A DNA stretch of 64,000 nucleotides, taken from assembly GCA_003164815.1 (NCBI GenBank), contig PLUF01000094.1, positions 1 to 64,000 of the forward strand. The letters run 5' to 3'. Origin of the DNA: Candidatus Gagatemarchaeum stordalenia (GTDB taxonomy: Archaea; Thermoproteota; Nitrososphaeria; Nitrososphaerales; Gagatemarchaeaceae). Below the pieces are notes generated by a model that did not search any database, was not told the origin of the DNA, and worked only from the letters and a program-made list of their open reading frames with translations. Below are positions 51,440-60,567 of this stretch, one piece after another; the first letter of the stretch is position 1, and every line of letters starts with the position of its first letter. Made by a program: the position numbers and the translations under genes.

Positions 51440-52681
51440 TCACTTGGAGAGGTATCTCGAGAAGCCCTCCAGGTCGAGCTCAACGGTGGGCGGCCTCCCC
51501 CACGCCGCGATGGTAGCGTCCGGCTGGTTGGACCCGGAACCGGTCGCGAAGAGGACGACCGACTCGTCCGCGCCCATTGTGCCGTCGCCGACGAGCTTCC
51601 CGAGGGCGGCGAGCGGGGCCGCGGACGCGGGCTCGAGGTAGAGCCCCTCCCGGCCTGAGAGAGTCTTCATCGATTCCAGGAGCTCCTCGTCGCTCACTCC
51701 GACCGCGAGGCCGCCCGAGTCGCGGATGGCGGTAAGGGCCTGGTCGCCGTCGGGAGCCCAGCTGTCCAGTATGCTGTGCGCTATCGTGCTCGGGTTGGCG
51801 ATGATCGGGATCTGGTCCGGGGGCAGCCCCAGGCGGAAGGCCTCGACTACGGGGGCACAGTCCTTGCCCTGCACGCCGACTATGCGGGGGAATCTCTCGA
51901 TGAGGCCGAGTAGCTTCAGCTCTCGGAGCCCCTTGTAGATTCCGGCGAGGTTCCCGCCCCCTCCGATCGGGACGAAGATCCAGTCCGGGAGGGACCCGCC
52001 GAGCTGCTCGAAGACCTCGAAGATCGACGTCTTTGACCCCTCTTTGACGTAGGGGTTGAATCTTGACGCGGCGGTCATGTTCACCATGCCGTACCGCTTG
52101 GCGACGTCGCCGACGAAGGTCATCAGCTCCTTCGTGGGCGCGTTCGTCCTGAAGACCCTCGCGCCATAGGAGAGCAGCTTCGCCAGCTTGGAATCCGAGA
52201 TCCCGTCTATGGTGAAGATGTAGGCGGGTATCCCGGCCCTGGACGCATAGGCCGCTACGGACGCGCCGGCGTTCCCCGCCGTCATGTTGACGACCCCAGT
52301 CGCGCCGAACTCCGCCGCCTTGCTGATCGCGACAGTGGACTTGCGGTCCTTGAACGAGAGGGTCGGGTTCCGGCTGTCGTCCTTGACGTATACGCGCTCG
52401 AGGCCCATCGCCTCCGCGACCCTCGATGCCCTGACCAGGGGCGTGTCTCCCTCGCCCAGGGTCACGACAGGCGTGCCAGGATTCTTTGGAAGCAGGGGCG
52501 AGTACCTCCAGACGCCCGCCTGGCTCTGGTCGACGGGGAGGCCACCGTGGGCCTTCCTGAGGGCCTCGTACTCATAGACCGCTTCGAGCGGGCCGCCGCA
52601 GTTGGCGCAGACAAGGTTGTGCGAGTCCGAGGGGAACTCGCATCCGTGGGGCATGCATCTGAGGATGAACGCTGAAGTCAA
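51440..52681 (-). CDS. Threonine synthase-like PLP enzyme
   Basis: 413 residues of PLP fold II. An N-terminal zinc-ribbon-like part (VCANCGGPLE, with HGC before it) precedes the PLP lysine in NPTLSFKDRKS near 113, the MTAGNAGASVAAYA loop and the IGGGGNLAGIYKGL phosphate loop. It converts O-phosphohomoserine to threonine, or acts as a related lyase. The start is TTG at 52681; ATG 52654 would drop the first strand. A weak TATA-like CATTAGATG lies 29 bases upstream. Confidence 0.84.
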   Translation of the reverse strand: MTSAFILRCMPHGCEFPSDSHNLVCANCGGPLEAVYEYEALRKAHGGLPVDQSQAGVWRYSPLLPKNPGTPVVTLGEGDTPLVRASRVAEAMGLERVYVKDDSRNPTLSFKDRKSTVAISKAAEFGATGVVNMTAGNAGASVAAYASRAGIPAYIFTIDGISDSKLAKLLSYGARVFRTNAPTKELMTFVGDVAKRYGMVNMTAASRFNPYVKEGSKTSIFEVFEQLGGSLPDWIFVPIGGGGNLAGIYKGLRELKLLGLIERFPRIVGVQGKDCAPVVEAFRLGLPPDQIPIIANPSTIAHSILDSWAPDGDQALTAIRDSGGLAVGVSDEELLESMKTLSGREGLYLEPASAAPLAALGKLVGDGTMGADESVVLFATGSGSNQPDATIAAWGRPPTVELDLEGFSRYLSK

Positions 52682-52724
52682 GGTAGCAGCGCCCCGGGAG
52701 CAGCCATCTAATGACCCTTCTGGG

Positions 52725-53825
52725 TCAGCGGACCTGCTTCAGGACGCTTCCGAGCGCGGCGAGCGTCATCTCGATGTTCTCGTGCCTGGCAGAGCGGCCC
52801 ATGTGCCCCACCCGGACGACCTGGCCCTTCAGTGTGCCGAGGCCCCCGGCGATCATGATGTTATAGTCTTTGACGAGCCTGTTGCGGAGCTCCAGGTCCC
52901 ACGCCGCCTCCACCTTGGCGACGCTGACGGTGTTCGAGTAGTACTTCGGGTCGGTGAAGATCTCCAATCCCAGCGCCTCCAAGCCGCCCCTGAGCTCCTT
53001 CGCCGCCTGGGCGTGCCTCCTGTACCTCTTCTCGAGCCCCTCCTCGAGCGCCATCGAGACGGCCTTGCGCAGGGCCATGATCAGGGACGTCGGCATGGAG
53101 GTAGGGTGCGGGTGTCCCCACGACGAGTCGACGTCGATGGCCTCGCGCCAGGAGTTGAGGTCGAGGAAGGTGCTGTGTATCTTGCCCTTCCTCAGGAGAG
53201 CGCGGTCCCACACATCCTTCGATATGGCCACGGGGTCCGCTCCGTTGACCCCACCGAGGGCCTTGCTGGAATACCCGATCGAGAAGTCCACGTCCCACTC
53301 GTCCGTCTTCAGCTCCATCCCGCCGATCGCGGAGATGGCGTCCAGGACCGTGAACATCCCCTTCTTCTTGCAGTATCGGAAGATCTCGCCGGGGTTGACC
53401 GCCGCGCCGGTGGAGGTCTCGTTCTGGACGACGAAGATGCTCTTCCCGGAGAGGTCCTTCGCCCCGTCGAGGGCCGACTTCACCTGGTCGAGCGTCGGTC
53501 CGGTCCCGAGGTTCGACTGGATAGCGACGGCCTTCCCTCCAATCGCGTTGATAGCCTCGATTATCGAGTTCGAGAAGAGCCCGTTGACGCAGACGAATGC
53601 CTCCTCCCCCTTGGCCACGAGGTTGACCGCGGCCATCTCGACGGCCAGCTGGCCCGGGATCGGGACGATGATGACCTCGTTCTTTGTCCCGAAGACCTTC
53701 TGGAGCATCTCGGTCGTCTCCTTGTAGGCGGACATCCAAGCCGCGCCGTAGTGCGGAAGTATCGGCAACGAGAGCTCGGCGAGGACTTCTGGTTCTGGCT
53801 CCGAGGGTCCGGGAATCATTAACAA
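52725..53825 (-). CDS. Class V aminotransferase (alanine/serine-glyoxylate type)
   Basis: 366 residues. MIPGPSEPEPEVL at the N-terminus, QNETSTGA near 134 and the PLP lysine K188 in GYSSKALGG match the serine-pyruvate/alanine-glyoxylate group; GHMG near 347 is the C-terminal motif. It would exchange amino groups between serine or alanine and glyoxylate or a related oxo acid. TTG 53825 or ATG 53819 begins it. Threonine synthase follows 43 bases downstream; together they suggest Ser/Gly/Thr metabolism. Confidence 0.85.
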   Translation of the reverse strand: MLMIPGPSEPEPEVLAELSLPILPHYGAAWMSAYKETTEMLQKVFGTKNEVIIVPIPGQLAVEMAAVNLVAKGEEAFVCVNGLFSNSIIEAINAIGGKAVAIQSNLGTGPTLDQVKSALDGAKDLSGKSIFVVQNETSTGAAVNPGEIFRYCKKKGMFTVLDAISAIGGMELKTDEWDVDFSIGYSSKALGGVNGADPVAISKDVWDRALLRKGKIHSTFLDLNSWREAIDVDSSWGHPHPTSMPTSLIMALRKAVSMALEEGLEKRYRRHAQAAKELRGGLEALGLEIFTDPKYYSNTVSVAKVEAAWDLELRNRLVKDYNIMIAGGLGTLKGQVVRVGHMGRSARHENIEMTLAALGSVLKQVR

Positions 53826-53856
53826 GGTAGTCTACCTCGCGTGACCGGCTCCAGTC

Positions 53857-53867
53857 GTTATTTAAGT
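53857..53867 (-). promoter_or_regulatory. TATA-like box for the aminotransferase
   Basis: The minus strand reads ACTTAAATAAC, about 37 bases before TTG 53825, leaving a leader of about 10 bases. Confidence 0.5.
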
Positions 53868-53903
53868 TGGAAGGCGACGCGGACCACTCATACTCTCGCT
53901 GAA

Positions 53904-53913
53904 GACTAAATAG
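53904..53913 (+). promoter_or_regulatory. TATA-like box for the 53-residue membrane protein
   Basis: GACTAAATAG is centred 29 bases before TTG 53937; it supports a real leaderless gene here. Confidence 0.5.
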
Positions 53914-53936
53914 CCGGAGGCCAAACCGCAGGGTCG

Positions 53937-54098
53937 TTGTCAAAGGATGAGGGGGAGCCGACGGACGATTCGGTCAGGTTGGGTTGGAAGGACTACCTGG
54001 CGCTCTTCGCGGCCGCGCTCGAGACGGTGGGCCTCCCGGTCCTGGTCTTCATCTTCGTCGTCGTTGTCGTCCTCGTGCTGACCAGGTCCATCAGGTAG
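53937..54098 (+). CDS. Small single-pass membrane protein (53 residues)
   Basis: TTG 53937 to TAG 54098. An acidic N-terminus (KDEGEPTDDS, then RLGWKDY) is followed by one long hydrophobic helix rich in Leu, Phe and Val (about residues 21-48) ending TRSIR. The TATA-like box at leaderless spacing, the charge pattern and the codon-like composition support it. Its last eight bases overlap the end of the oppF-like gene on the other strand. Function unknown; it may be a small subunit or modulator of a membrane complex. Confidence 0.5.
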   Translation: MSKDEGEPTDDSVRLGWKDYLALFAAALETVGLPVLVFIFVVVVVLVLTRSIR

Positions 54099-55107
54099 CG
54101 GGCACCTCTTTCTTCGACCCGGACTTGAAGTCGATGTCGTAGAAGCACTCTGCCCCGTGGCCCGGTCCGAATTCGAAGAGCCCCGGCGACGTGAGTGCGC
54201 ACTTCTCGGTCGAGTACGCGCACCTCGCCCGGAACCTGCAGCCCGGCGGTATGTTGACAGGGCTCGGAACGTCCCCCTCGAGGGCGACGAGGTCGGTCCT
54301 CTTGGAAGGGTCAGGAAGAGGCACGGAGGCGAGCAGCGCCTTTGTGTACGGGTGCTTCGGGTTCTCGAAGAGCGTCTCGGTGGGCGCCACCTCGACCACC
54401 CTCCCGAGGTACATCACGGCGGTCCGGTGGCATATCTGCCTCACCACCGCCAGGTTGTGCGAGACGAACATGTAGGTGAGGTCCAGTTCAAGCTGGAGCT
54501 TCTGGAGGAGCGAGAGTATCTGCGCCTGCACGGAGACGTCGAGGGCCGAGGTGGGCTCGTCGAGCGCGATGAACTCCGGGTTCACCGCGAGCGCCCTGGC
54601 GATCGCGATCCTCTGCCTCTGACCGCCCGAGAACTCGTGCGGGAAGCGGGCCAGGTGGTCCGGGTTGAGCCCCACTATCTCGACGAGCTTCTCGACGGCG
54701 CGGTTCCTGTCCTCGCCGGAGTGCTGGATGTGGTGGATTCCCATCGGCTCCATCAGGGTCGACCTGACGTTCTGCCGGGGGTCGAGAGAGGCGTAGGGGT
54801 CCTGGAAGACCATCTGCATGCGCCGCCTGAACGGCTTCAGGTCTCTCCCTTTCAGCTTCGAGATGTCGGTACCGTCGAAGACTATGCTTCCGGAGGAGGG
54901 GTCGAGAAGGCGCATCACGGTCCGGCTGAGGGTCGTCTTGCCGCAGCCCGACTCTCCGACGATGCCGAGCGTCTCCCCCTTCTTTATCGCTATCGAGACG
55001 CCGTCGACGGCGCGCACGTGACCCACCGTCCTGCCGAGGAGCCCGCCCCGTATCGGGAACCACTTGAGGAGGTTGTCAACCTTGAGGAGGTACTCGTCGT
55101 CCTTCAT
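54091..55107 (-). CDS. Oligopeptide ABC importer ATPase, OppF-like
   Basis: 338 residues from ATG 55107. Walker A GESGCGKTT near 56, Q-loop VFQDPYASLDPR, signature SGGQRQRIAIARAL and Walker B FIALDEPTSALD are present. A C-terminal Opp/Dpp domain has CRFRARCAYSTEKC, whose cysteines probably bind an Fe-S cluster as in other OppD/F proteins. An open frame 40 codons longer overlaps oppD out of frame and is rejected; the ATG overlaps the oppD stop (ATGA). Last gene of the opp operon. Confidence 0.9.
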   Translation of the reverse strand: MKDDEYLLKVDNLLKWFPIRGGLLGRTVGHVRAVDGVSIAIKKGETLGIVGESGCGKTTLSRTVMRLLDPSSGSIVFDGTDISKLKGRDLKPFRRRMQMVFQDPYASLDPRQNVRSTLMEPMGIHHIQHSGEDRNRAVEKLVEIVGLNPDHLARFPHEFSGGQRQRIAIARALAVNPEFIALDEPTSALDVSVQAQILSLLQKLQLELDLTYMFVSHNLAVVRQICHRTAVMYLGRVVEVAPTETLFENPKHPYTKALLASVPLPDPSKRTDLVALEGDVPSPVNIPPGCRFRARCAYSTEKCALTSPGLFEFGPGHGAECFYDIDFKSGSKKEVPAT

Positions 55108-56240
55108 GCTTGTCCACCCTCGTAGAGGAAGCAGGCCACGAAGTGGCCCTTGGAGACCTCGAGGAGCTTCGGTTTCTCGAGGGGGCAGCGCTCGAACGCG
55201 AAGTCGCACCGCGGATGGAAACGGCACCCGCTTGGGGGGAAGATCAGGTTCGGGACCGAGCCTCGGATGGACTTCATCTCCTGCTCCTTGAGGTCGGGCC
55301 GGGGAATCGAGGCGAGCAGCCCCTTTGTGTAGGGGTGGAGCGGGTTCCGGAAGAGCTCGTTCACGTCCGCCACCTCCACTATGTTCCCTGCGTACATCAC
55401 GGCGACCCTGTCGCAGACCTCTGCCACTATGGCGAGGTCGTGGGTGATCAGGATGACGGAGGTGTCGATCTGCTCTCGCAGCTCGGTGAGGAGCTTCAGG
55501 ATCTGGGCCTGGACGGTCACGTCGAGTGCGGTGGTTATCTCGTCCGCGAGGAAGAGCTTGGGACGCCTGACCAGGGCCATGGCTATCATGGCTCTCTGCT
55601 TCATCCCGCCGGACAGCTCGAACGGATAGTCCTTGAAGATCCTCTCGGGCTCGGGCAGCCGGACCTGGCGCAGGATGTTGATGGCGTAGAGTCGCGAGAG
55701 CCTCTTGAACTCCCGCTTGCTTATCTTCGCCCCGGACGAGAGCGACTTGAGCTTGGCCCTCTCCTTCTCCAGCACGGGCGTGATCCTGCCTTCGCCCTCG
55801 AGCCGGTCGAGCTCGATCAGGCGGTCCGCGATGACCTGCTTGGTGAAGAGCTTCGCCTCGCTCTCGATTATCTCGGTTATCTGTGACCCGACCGTGAGCA
55901 CAGGGTTGAGGTAGGTCGTGGGGTCCTGGAAGACCATCGCCATGTCCGTGACCCGCGAGATCCGGAGGTCGGCGCTGCTCTCCTTGAGCAGGTCGTTGCC
56001 CGCGAGGATTATCTGGCCGCTGACAACCTCGCCGTTCTGGGGGAGGAGCCCTTCGATGGTGAGCGCGGTGACCGACTTTCCGCTCCCGGACTCGCCCACG
56101 AGCCCGAGGACCTCCTTCCTCCTCACGGTGAGATCGACCCCGTCAAGGGCCTTGACTTCGCCGGCGTAGGTGTGGAAGACGACCCTCAGGTCCTTCACTA
56201 CGAGGACGTCCTGGTCCAAGCCTTGGCTCATGGCGACCAT
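55104..56240 (-). CDS. Oligopeptide ABC importer ATPase, OppD-like, with central insertion
   Basis: 378 residues. Walker A GESGSGKSV near 50, Q-loop VFQDPTTYLNPV, signature LSGGMKQRAMIAMAL and Walker B LFLADEITTALD are present. The C-terminal CRFHPRCDFAFERC matches the Opp/Dpp Fe-S region. Between the Q-loop helix and the signature there are about 82 residues where Escherichia coli OppD, from memory, has about 42; the extra part is Lys/Arg/Glu-rich and helical. ATG 56240 has AGGAG five bases upstream, one base after the oppC stop. Confidence 0.9.
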   Translation of the reverse strand: MVAMSQGLDQDVLVVKDLRVVFHTYAGEVKALDGVDLTVRRKEVLGLVGESGSGKSVTALTIEGLLPQNGEVVSGQIILAGNDLLKESSADLRISRVTDMAMVFQDPTTYLNPVLTVGSQITEIIESEAKLFTKQVIADRLIELDRLEGEGRITPVLEKERAKLKSLSSGAKISKREFKRLSRLYAINILRQVRLPEPERIFKDYPFELSGGMKQRAMIAMALVRRPKLFLADEITTALDVTVQAQILKLLTELREQIDTSVILITHDLAIVAEVCDRVAVMYAGNIVEVADVNELFRNPLHPYTKGLLASIPRPDLKEQEMKSIRGSVPNLIFPPSGCRFHPRCDFAFERCPLEKPKLLEVSKGHFVACFLYEGGQA

Positions 56241-56241
56241 C

Positions 56242-57177
56242 TCATCTCCTGAGGCGCGGGTCGAAGACATCCCTTATGCCGTCACCCAGCAGGTTGAAGC
56301 CGAGCGAGATGACCAGGATGGTCACCCCCGAGAATATTATGAGCCACGGCGCGGTGAAGATGTATGTCGAGCCCGCGTTCGCGAGGTTCCCCAGCTCCGG
56401 GATCAGGGGGCTCGGGCTGAACCCGAGGAAGGTGAGCGCGGACACGGTCAGGATGACGCTCCCTATGTCGAGGGTGGCCTGCACGAAGACCGGGTAAATC
56501 GAGTTCGGGACGACGTGCCGGAAGAGTATGCGCACCCTCCCTGCCCCCATCGCCCTGAGGCCCTCGACGTAGGGCTTCTCCTTCTCACCCAGGACCTGCG
56601 AGCGTATCAGACGGACGTAGGTCGGCCACCAGGTGATCACGATGGCGAACGTCAGGATGGAGAACGAGCGGCCGAGGATGACGAGAAGGACGATGGCCAA
56701 GAGGATTGCCGGAACCGCCAGGAAGATGTCCGTTATCCTCAGTATGACCTCGTCGATGACCCCGCCCGCATAGGCGGCGATGGCACCGAAGAAGACCCCG
56801 ATTACGACCGCCGATATCACGACTTCGAGGGCGATCTGGAGGTCGAGAGGTATCGCAAGGATTATCATCGAAAGGACGCTCCTTCCATAGGTGTCGGTGC
56901 CGAGCGGGTACACCGTTCCTCCGCAGTTGAAGACGTTCGTGATGTGCCAGTTCAGGGCCGGGTTGTTCCAGCACAGCCGAAGGTCGAGGTCGGTCGACCG
57001 TCCCAGCTTCGGGTTCACGATGACGTTCGCGAAGATCGCTATCAGGATGGTCCCGATCGAGATTACGGAGCCTGCGATGATCAGCGGGTTCTGGCGGAAG
57101 CGGTGAAGCGCGTACCTGAGGTCCGCCGACCTGGAGGGCGGGCCGGGCTCTGTCTTCACTGGGTTATTCTCGCTCAA
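56242..57177 (-). CDS. Oligopeptide ABC importer permease, OppC-like
   Basis: 311 residues. The cytoplasmic start is followed by six membrane segments, the LGTDTYGRSVLSMII motif near 93 and the EAA loop VEGLRAMGAGRVRILFRHVVPNS near 203. A two-cysteine external loop (LCWNN to FNCGG) replaces the usual short linker. The start is TTG at 57177, 9 bases after the oppB stop, with GAGGTG upstream. Confidence 0.9.
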   Translation of the reverse strand: MSENNPVKTEPGPPSRSADLRYALHRFRQNPLIIAGSVISIGTILIAIFANVIVNPKLGRSTDLDLRLCWNNPALNWHITNVFNCGGTVYPLGTDTYGRSVLSMIILAIPLDLQIALEVVISAVVIGVFFGAIAAYAGGVIDEVILRITDIFLAVPAILLAIVLLVILGRSFSILTFAIVITWWPTYVRLIRSQVLGEKEKPYVEGLRAMGAGRVRILFRHVVPNSIYPVFVQATLDIGSVILTVSALTFLGFSPSPLIPELGNLANAGSTYIFTAPWLIIFSGVTILVISLGFNLLGDGIRDVFDPRLRR

Positions 57178-57186
57178 ATCAACACC

Positions 57187-58305
57187 TCAATAACGGATCC
57201 TCGGATCCAGCTTGGCGTAGAGGATATCGACGACCAGGTTCGTCAGGACGATTATCAGCGCGGTCACGAGAACGTAGAGCTCAAGGAAGTTGATGTCGAG
57301 GGAGTTCGCGGCGGCGAGCGAGGCGCTCCCCACCCCGGGCCAGGTGAAGACTATCTCGATCACGATCGCACCTCCCAGGAGGAAGGCGGCCAGCAGACCA
57401 GCGATCGTGACGGCGGGGAGCAGCGCGTTCCTAAGGGCGTGCCTGTAGATCACGACCCTGCCCCGCAGACCCTTCGACCTCGCGAGCAGTATGTAGTCCT
57501 GCTTCAGGGCGTCGACCATGCTCGACCTCACGATTCTCGTGAGGGCGCCTATGGACGTTATCGCTAGGGTGATCGCAGGGAGCGCGAGCGCGACCAGGGC
57601 GTCCCACGTGTAGGCGGGGTTGCCGGAGAGTATCCCGTCGAAGAGCGGGGCGCCGGTGTAAGCGGTGGCCGTCCCCGGGTTGGGGATGCATATTGCGCAG
57701 ATCGTCGCGAACGCGCCGTTCGCCGGGAACAGGCCCAGGCCCCCTACCCGGATATAGAGGACGAGCAGGATCTGCAGCATCGCCCCAAACCAGAACTGGG
57801 GTATGGAGTACCCCCCTAGAGAGACGATGCGCGAGAGGTGGTCGGGGAGCTTGTTGTTGTGCGTGGCAGAGACGATGCCCAGCGGGATCCCTATGAGTAT
57901 CGTGAGGCCGGCGCCGGCAATCGCAAGCTCGGCGGTGAGCGGGAACCTCTGGAAGAAGACCGTAAGGGTGGTCTCGGTCCCGGATATCCCCGGGAGCAGC
58001 GTGTACCCCCAGTTCCCTGTGAGGACGTTGTGAAGCCACCCGACGTACTGGCCCCAGAGGGGAACCACGCAGCCGGCCTGACTGTCAGAGAAAGCGGTGA
58101 AGTTTGGGCAGGACTTGGTGGCGACCCCGAGTGACTGGGCCAGCTGCAGCTTCGCGATGCTGTTCATCTTCGGTGTGATGTACTGTGAGATAGCGGAAGA
58201 AGCCGGGAGCAAGCCGCGGGTGAGGTAGAATATCAAGAGGCTGAGAAGAAAAAGTACGAGAACCATCAGGAGAAGTCGTCTAATAACGTACTCGTACAGC
58301 TTCAA
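57187..58305 (-). CDS. Oligopeptide ABC importer permease, OppB-like
   Basis: 372 residues. The N-terminal YVIRRLLLMVLVLFLLSLLIF helix region, GNWGYTLLPG near 98, six membrane segments and the EAA loop ARSKGLRGRVVIYRHALRNALLP near 275 are typical. An outer loop has Cys pairs (SCPNF and AGCVV) likely to form disulfides. The start is TTG at 58305. First of oppB-C-D-F. The binding-protein gene lies 75 bases upstream. Confidence 0.9.
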   Translation of the reverse strand: MKLYEYVIRRLLLMVLVLFLLSLLIFYLTRGLLPASSAISQYITPKMNSIAKLQLAQSLGVATKSCPNFTAFSDSQAGCVVPLWGQYVGWLHNVLTGNWGYTLLPGISGTETTLTVFFQRFPLTAELAIAGAGLTILIGIPLGIVSATHNNKLPDHLSRIVSLGGYSIPQFWFGAMLQILLVLYIRVGGLGLFPANGAFATICAICIPNPGTATAYTGAPLFDGILSGNPAYTWDALVALALPAITLAITSIGALTRIVRSSMVDALKQDYILLARSKGLRGRVVIYRHALRNALLPAVTIAGLLAAFLLGGAIVIEIVFTWPGVGSASLAAANSLDINFLELYVLVTALIIVLTNLVVDILYAKLDPRIRY

Positions 58306-58352
58306 CGTAGCGCCGCCATGATTCTCGCCATGACAGATAATGCGTGCTCAGC

Positions 58353-58363
58353 ATAAAAAACGC
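58353..58363 (-). promoter_or_regulatory. Possible TATA-like box for oppBCDF
   Basis: The minus strand reads GTTTTTTATGC near 58353-58363, just after the binding-protein stop, with a second candidate GCATTATCT at about 58337-58345. The importer genes may thus have their own promoter apart from read-through. Confidence 0.35.
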
Positions 58364-58380
58364 GGGGGCCCTCTACGCGT

Positions 58381-60555
58381 CTAGTAGAGGGTTGCGAAGT
58401 ATTCAGGTCCGACGCCACCAGCCGCTGCAGTACTCAGTGATGGGTTGAAGTAGAACCCTTGGACGTTCGTTGTCATCGTCACGAAGTTGACGTTGTACAG
58501 CGTCCAGAGGTACATTACCTCTTTGTTGGCCAGGGTGTTCATTGCGTTGCTTGCAGTAATGATTCCAGCGATGTTGCCTGCTGCACTAGCTGCATCTGCC
58601 TGTTGGTTGAGTGTGGCCATCTGTGGGAGGTTCCATCCATCAGCACCGGTGTATGCACCGTTGGGTGCGAGCATCGGAGTGAGGAAGTCGATAACCCACG
58701 GGTAGTCGTCGATCCAGCCAAGGGCGTACATGTAGTAGTGAGTTGGGACCGAGAAGGCGTTTTCGAGGAGCTGTCCCGATGGGACAGGCACGACAGTCAC
58801 CGTAAGGCCCATGTTGTAGGTCGCGCTGACGTTGTTGATCACTGACGCTATCTGGGTGAACACGGCTGTGTCGAAGGTATCGCCAGAGGGAACGTCAAGA
58901 GGCACTGTCTGACCGATGGGGCTGCTGCACTTGCCGTTCGACCCGAGGGCCGAACAACCGAATGCGTTGTTGAAGAACCCTGCAGGTGCTGCTGTCCCGT
59001 TCGTGAACTTGAACGAGGTCAGCGGCTTCTCCATTGCTGCGAGCAGGAGTGCCTGCACCTGGTCTGGGTTGAAGCTGTATGCCGGGGTGATGCCAGAGTT
59101 GTATGCGCCTGTGGGTGGGAGTCCGGGCGGGACCACGTTGATCGCGACCGTGCCTACCTTGTTGTTGACTGCGACGTTGACCTCTGTCATGTTGACAGAG
59201 TCGGCGAACGCTGTTCTGAGCCTGAGGTCAGCGAATGGCTGGAACTTGTAGTACTGGCCTGTGAGGGAACTCGTCACGTTCGTATCGAACGGGTCGAAGG
59301 TGAGCCCATAGAACGGGAAGGTCCCGTAGAGTGAGACACCTGAGATGTCCGATGTGAGCGTGTTGGTGTTTAGCCACGCGTTCCTGTCTGCGATGTCGTA
59401 GAGGTTGGTACCAGGCAGGTCGATTGCCATTGCTTGTCCGGACTTGGCTGCGTTCTGGAGGTCGATCTCCCTAGTCGTCACGTCCGGGACGAACTTGAAG
59501 ACGACCGTGTTGATCTTGGCTGCTATCGGGGTCGAGTACGGTCCTCCCCAGTAGCCCTGGCGGGCTGTGAGGGTGATCGTGTTGGATGCTACGTTGTTGC
59601 TGGTGAGCACGTACGGCCCTGTCCCTGCAAGTGAGCCCTGCTGGGACGTGTTCAGGTAGGTCGCACCGCAGCCCCCTTGTGTGGAGCCTGCGTTGCAGGT
59701 CGAAGATAGATCCTGCAGGTACGAGTTGATCTTGTTCGTGGTCGTGCCGGTCAGCTTGGCGTTCGGGAGGGTGTAACCTGCGCTCGAGGTGTTCCACAGA
59801 GCGAGGTCGTGTTGCATCACGTAGTTCGGGGCGAGGATCGTGGCCCACTGGCCTGCCAGAAGCTCTGGTACGGCCGAGGATGGGTTCATGACGTTGATGT
59901 TGAAGGTTAGGGGCCCTGTTATCTGGACGAAGTTCTCCGCGAGGACTGCCTTCACGTAGCTCGAGCCATAGGTCTGGCCCATCCCACTGACGGTGGTGCT
60001 CAGGCTCGTGTTCAGGAGCTGCTGGAGGAGCCAGGAGGCCTGGCTTGCGTGTCCTACAGGAGTGCTACCGTCCATCACCAGAAGCCTGTTGAGGGAGAAG
60101 TAGACCGCTGAGGAGTTGAGTTGTTCGCCGTCTGCGAAGGTGATACCCGACCTAAGCGTGAAGCTGTAGGTCATCTGGTTGGAGGATACGGTGTAGTTTT
60201 GCGCAAGCCAGTCGATGATGCACGTGGAACAACTTGCGTTGTACCAGAGGAGGGGCTCATACACGTTCTGCATGATGTTGTAGTCGTAGGAGAAGTACGA
60301 GACTCCCGGATCAAGATATTCCGGCGTCTCGGCTGTCTCGTAGGTGAACGTGGTGGGTATGGCGCTCTGCGAGGTACTCGAGGTGGTAGTCGTTAGACTT
60401 CCAGTAGTGGAGGATGTTGTGGTGGAACTGGTGGGGGAGGTTGTGGAGCTACCTGATGTGATGAAGTAGACTCCTGCTGCTACTGCAATGATGAGGATGA
60501 CGATGATAATTGCTGCGGCGGTGGTAGAGATTCCGTTTCTACCGCGTCTTTGCAT
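58381..60555 (-). CDS. Oligopeptide-binding protein (family 5 solute-binding), membrane-anchored
   Basis: 724 residues from ATG 60555. The start RRGRNGISTTAAAIIIV plus a hydrophobic helix (to about 36) resembles archaeal class III signal sequences, then a Ser/Thr linker to about 70. The SBP_bac_5 fold follows: the ETPEYLDPGVSYFSYD start, YTFTLRSGITFADGEQLNSSAVYFSLNRL-like core split over 130-165, and C-terminal DYPWVIDFLTPML. It captures peptides outside the cell for OppBCDF. The frame runs to TTG 60573, but that lies only about 12 bases from the TATA box, so ATG 60555 is chosen. Confidence 0.9.
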   Translation of the reverse strand: MQRRGRNGISTTAAAIIIVILIIAVAAGVYFITSGSSTTSPTSSTTTSSTTGSLTTTTSSTSQSAIPTTFTYETAETPEYLDPGVSYFSYDYNIMQNVYEPLLWYNASCSTCIIDWLAQNYTVSSNQMTYSFTLRSGITFADGEQLNSSAVYFSLNRLLVMDGSTPVGHASQASWLLQQLLNTSLSTTVSGMGQTYGSSYVKAVLAENFVQITGPLTFNINVMNPSSAVPELLAGQWATILAPNYVMQHDLALWNTSSAGYTLPNAKLTGTTTNKINSYLQDLSSTCNAGSTQGGCGATYLNTSQQGSLAGTGPYVLTSNNVASNTITLTARQGYWGGPYSTPIAAKINTVVFKFVPDVTTREIDLQNAAKSGQAMAIDLPGTNLYDIADRNAWLNTNTLTSDISGVSLYGTFPFYGLTFDPFDTNVTSSLTGQYYKFQPFADLRLRTAFADSVNMTEVNVAVNNKVGTVAINVVPPGLPPTGAYNSGITPAYSFNPDQVQALLLAAMEKPLTSFKFTNGTAAPAGFFNNAFGCSALGSNGKCSSPIGQTVPLDVPSGDTFDTAVFTQIASVINNVSATYNMGLTVTVVPVPSGQLLENAFSVPTHYYMYALGWIDDYPWVIDFLTPMLAPNGAYTGADGWNLPQMATLNQQADAASAAGNIAGIITASNAMNTLANKEVMYLWTLYNVNFVTMTTNVQGFYFNPSLSTAAAGGVGPEYFATLY

Positions 60556-60567
60556 TTTCGAAGCTGC

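Noticed and set aside
52602-53822. 406-codon plus-strand open frame
   Set aside because: Antisense to the class V aminotransferase, which has a complete PLP motif set.
56170-57567. 465-codon plus-strand open frame
   Set aside because: Antisense to oppC and the oppB end; very Asp/Arg/Gly-rich, a typical shadow frame.
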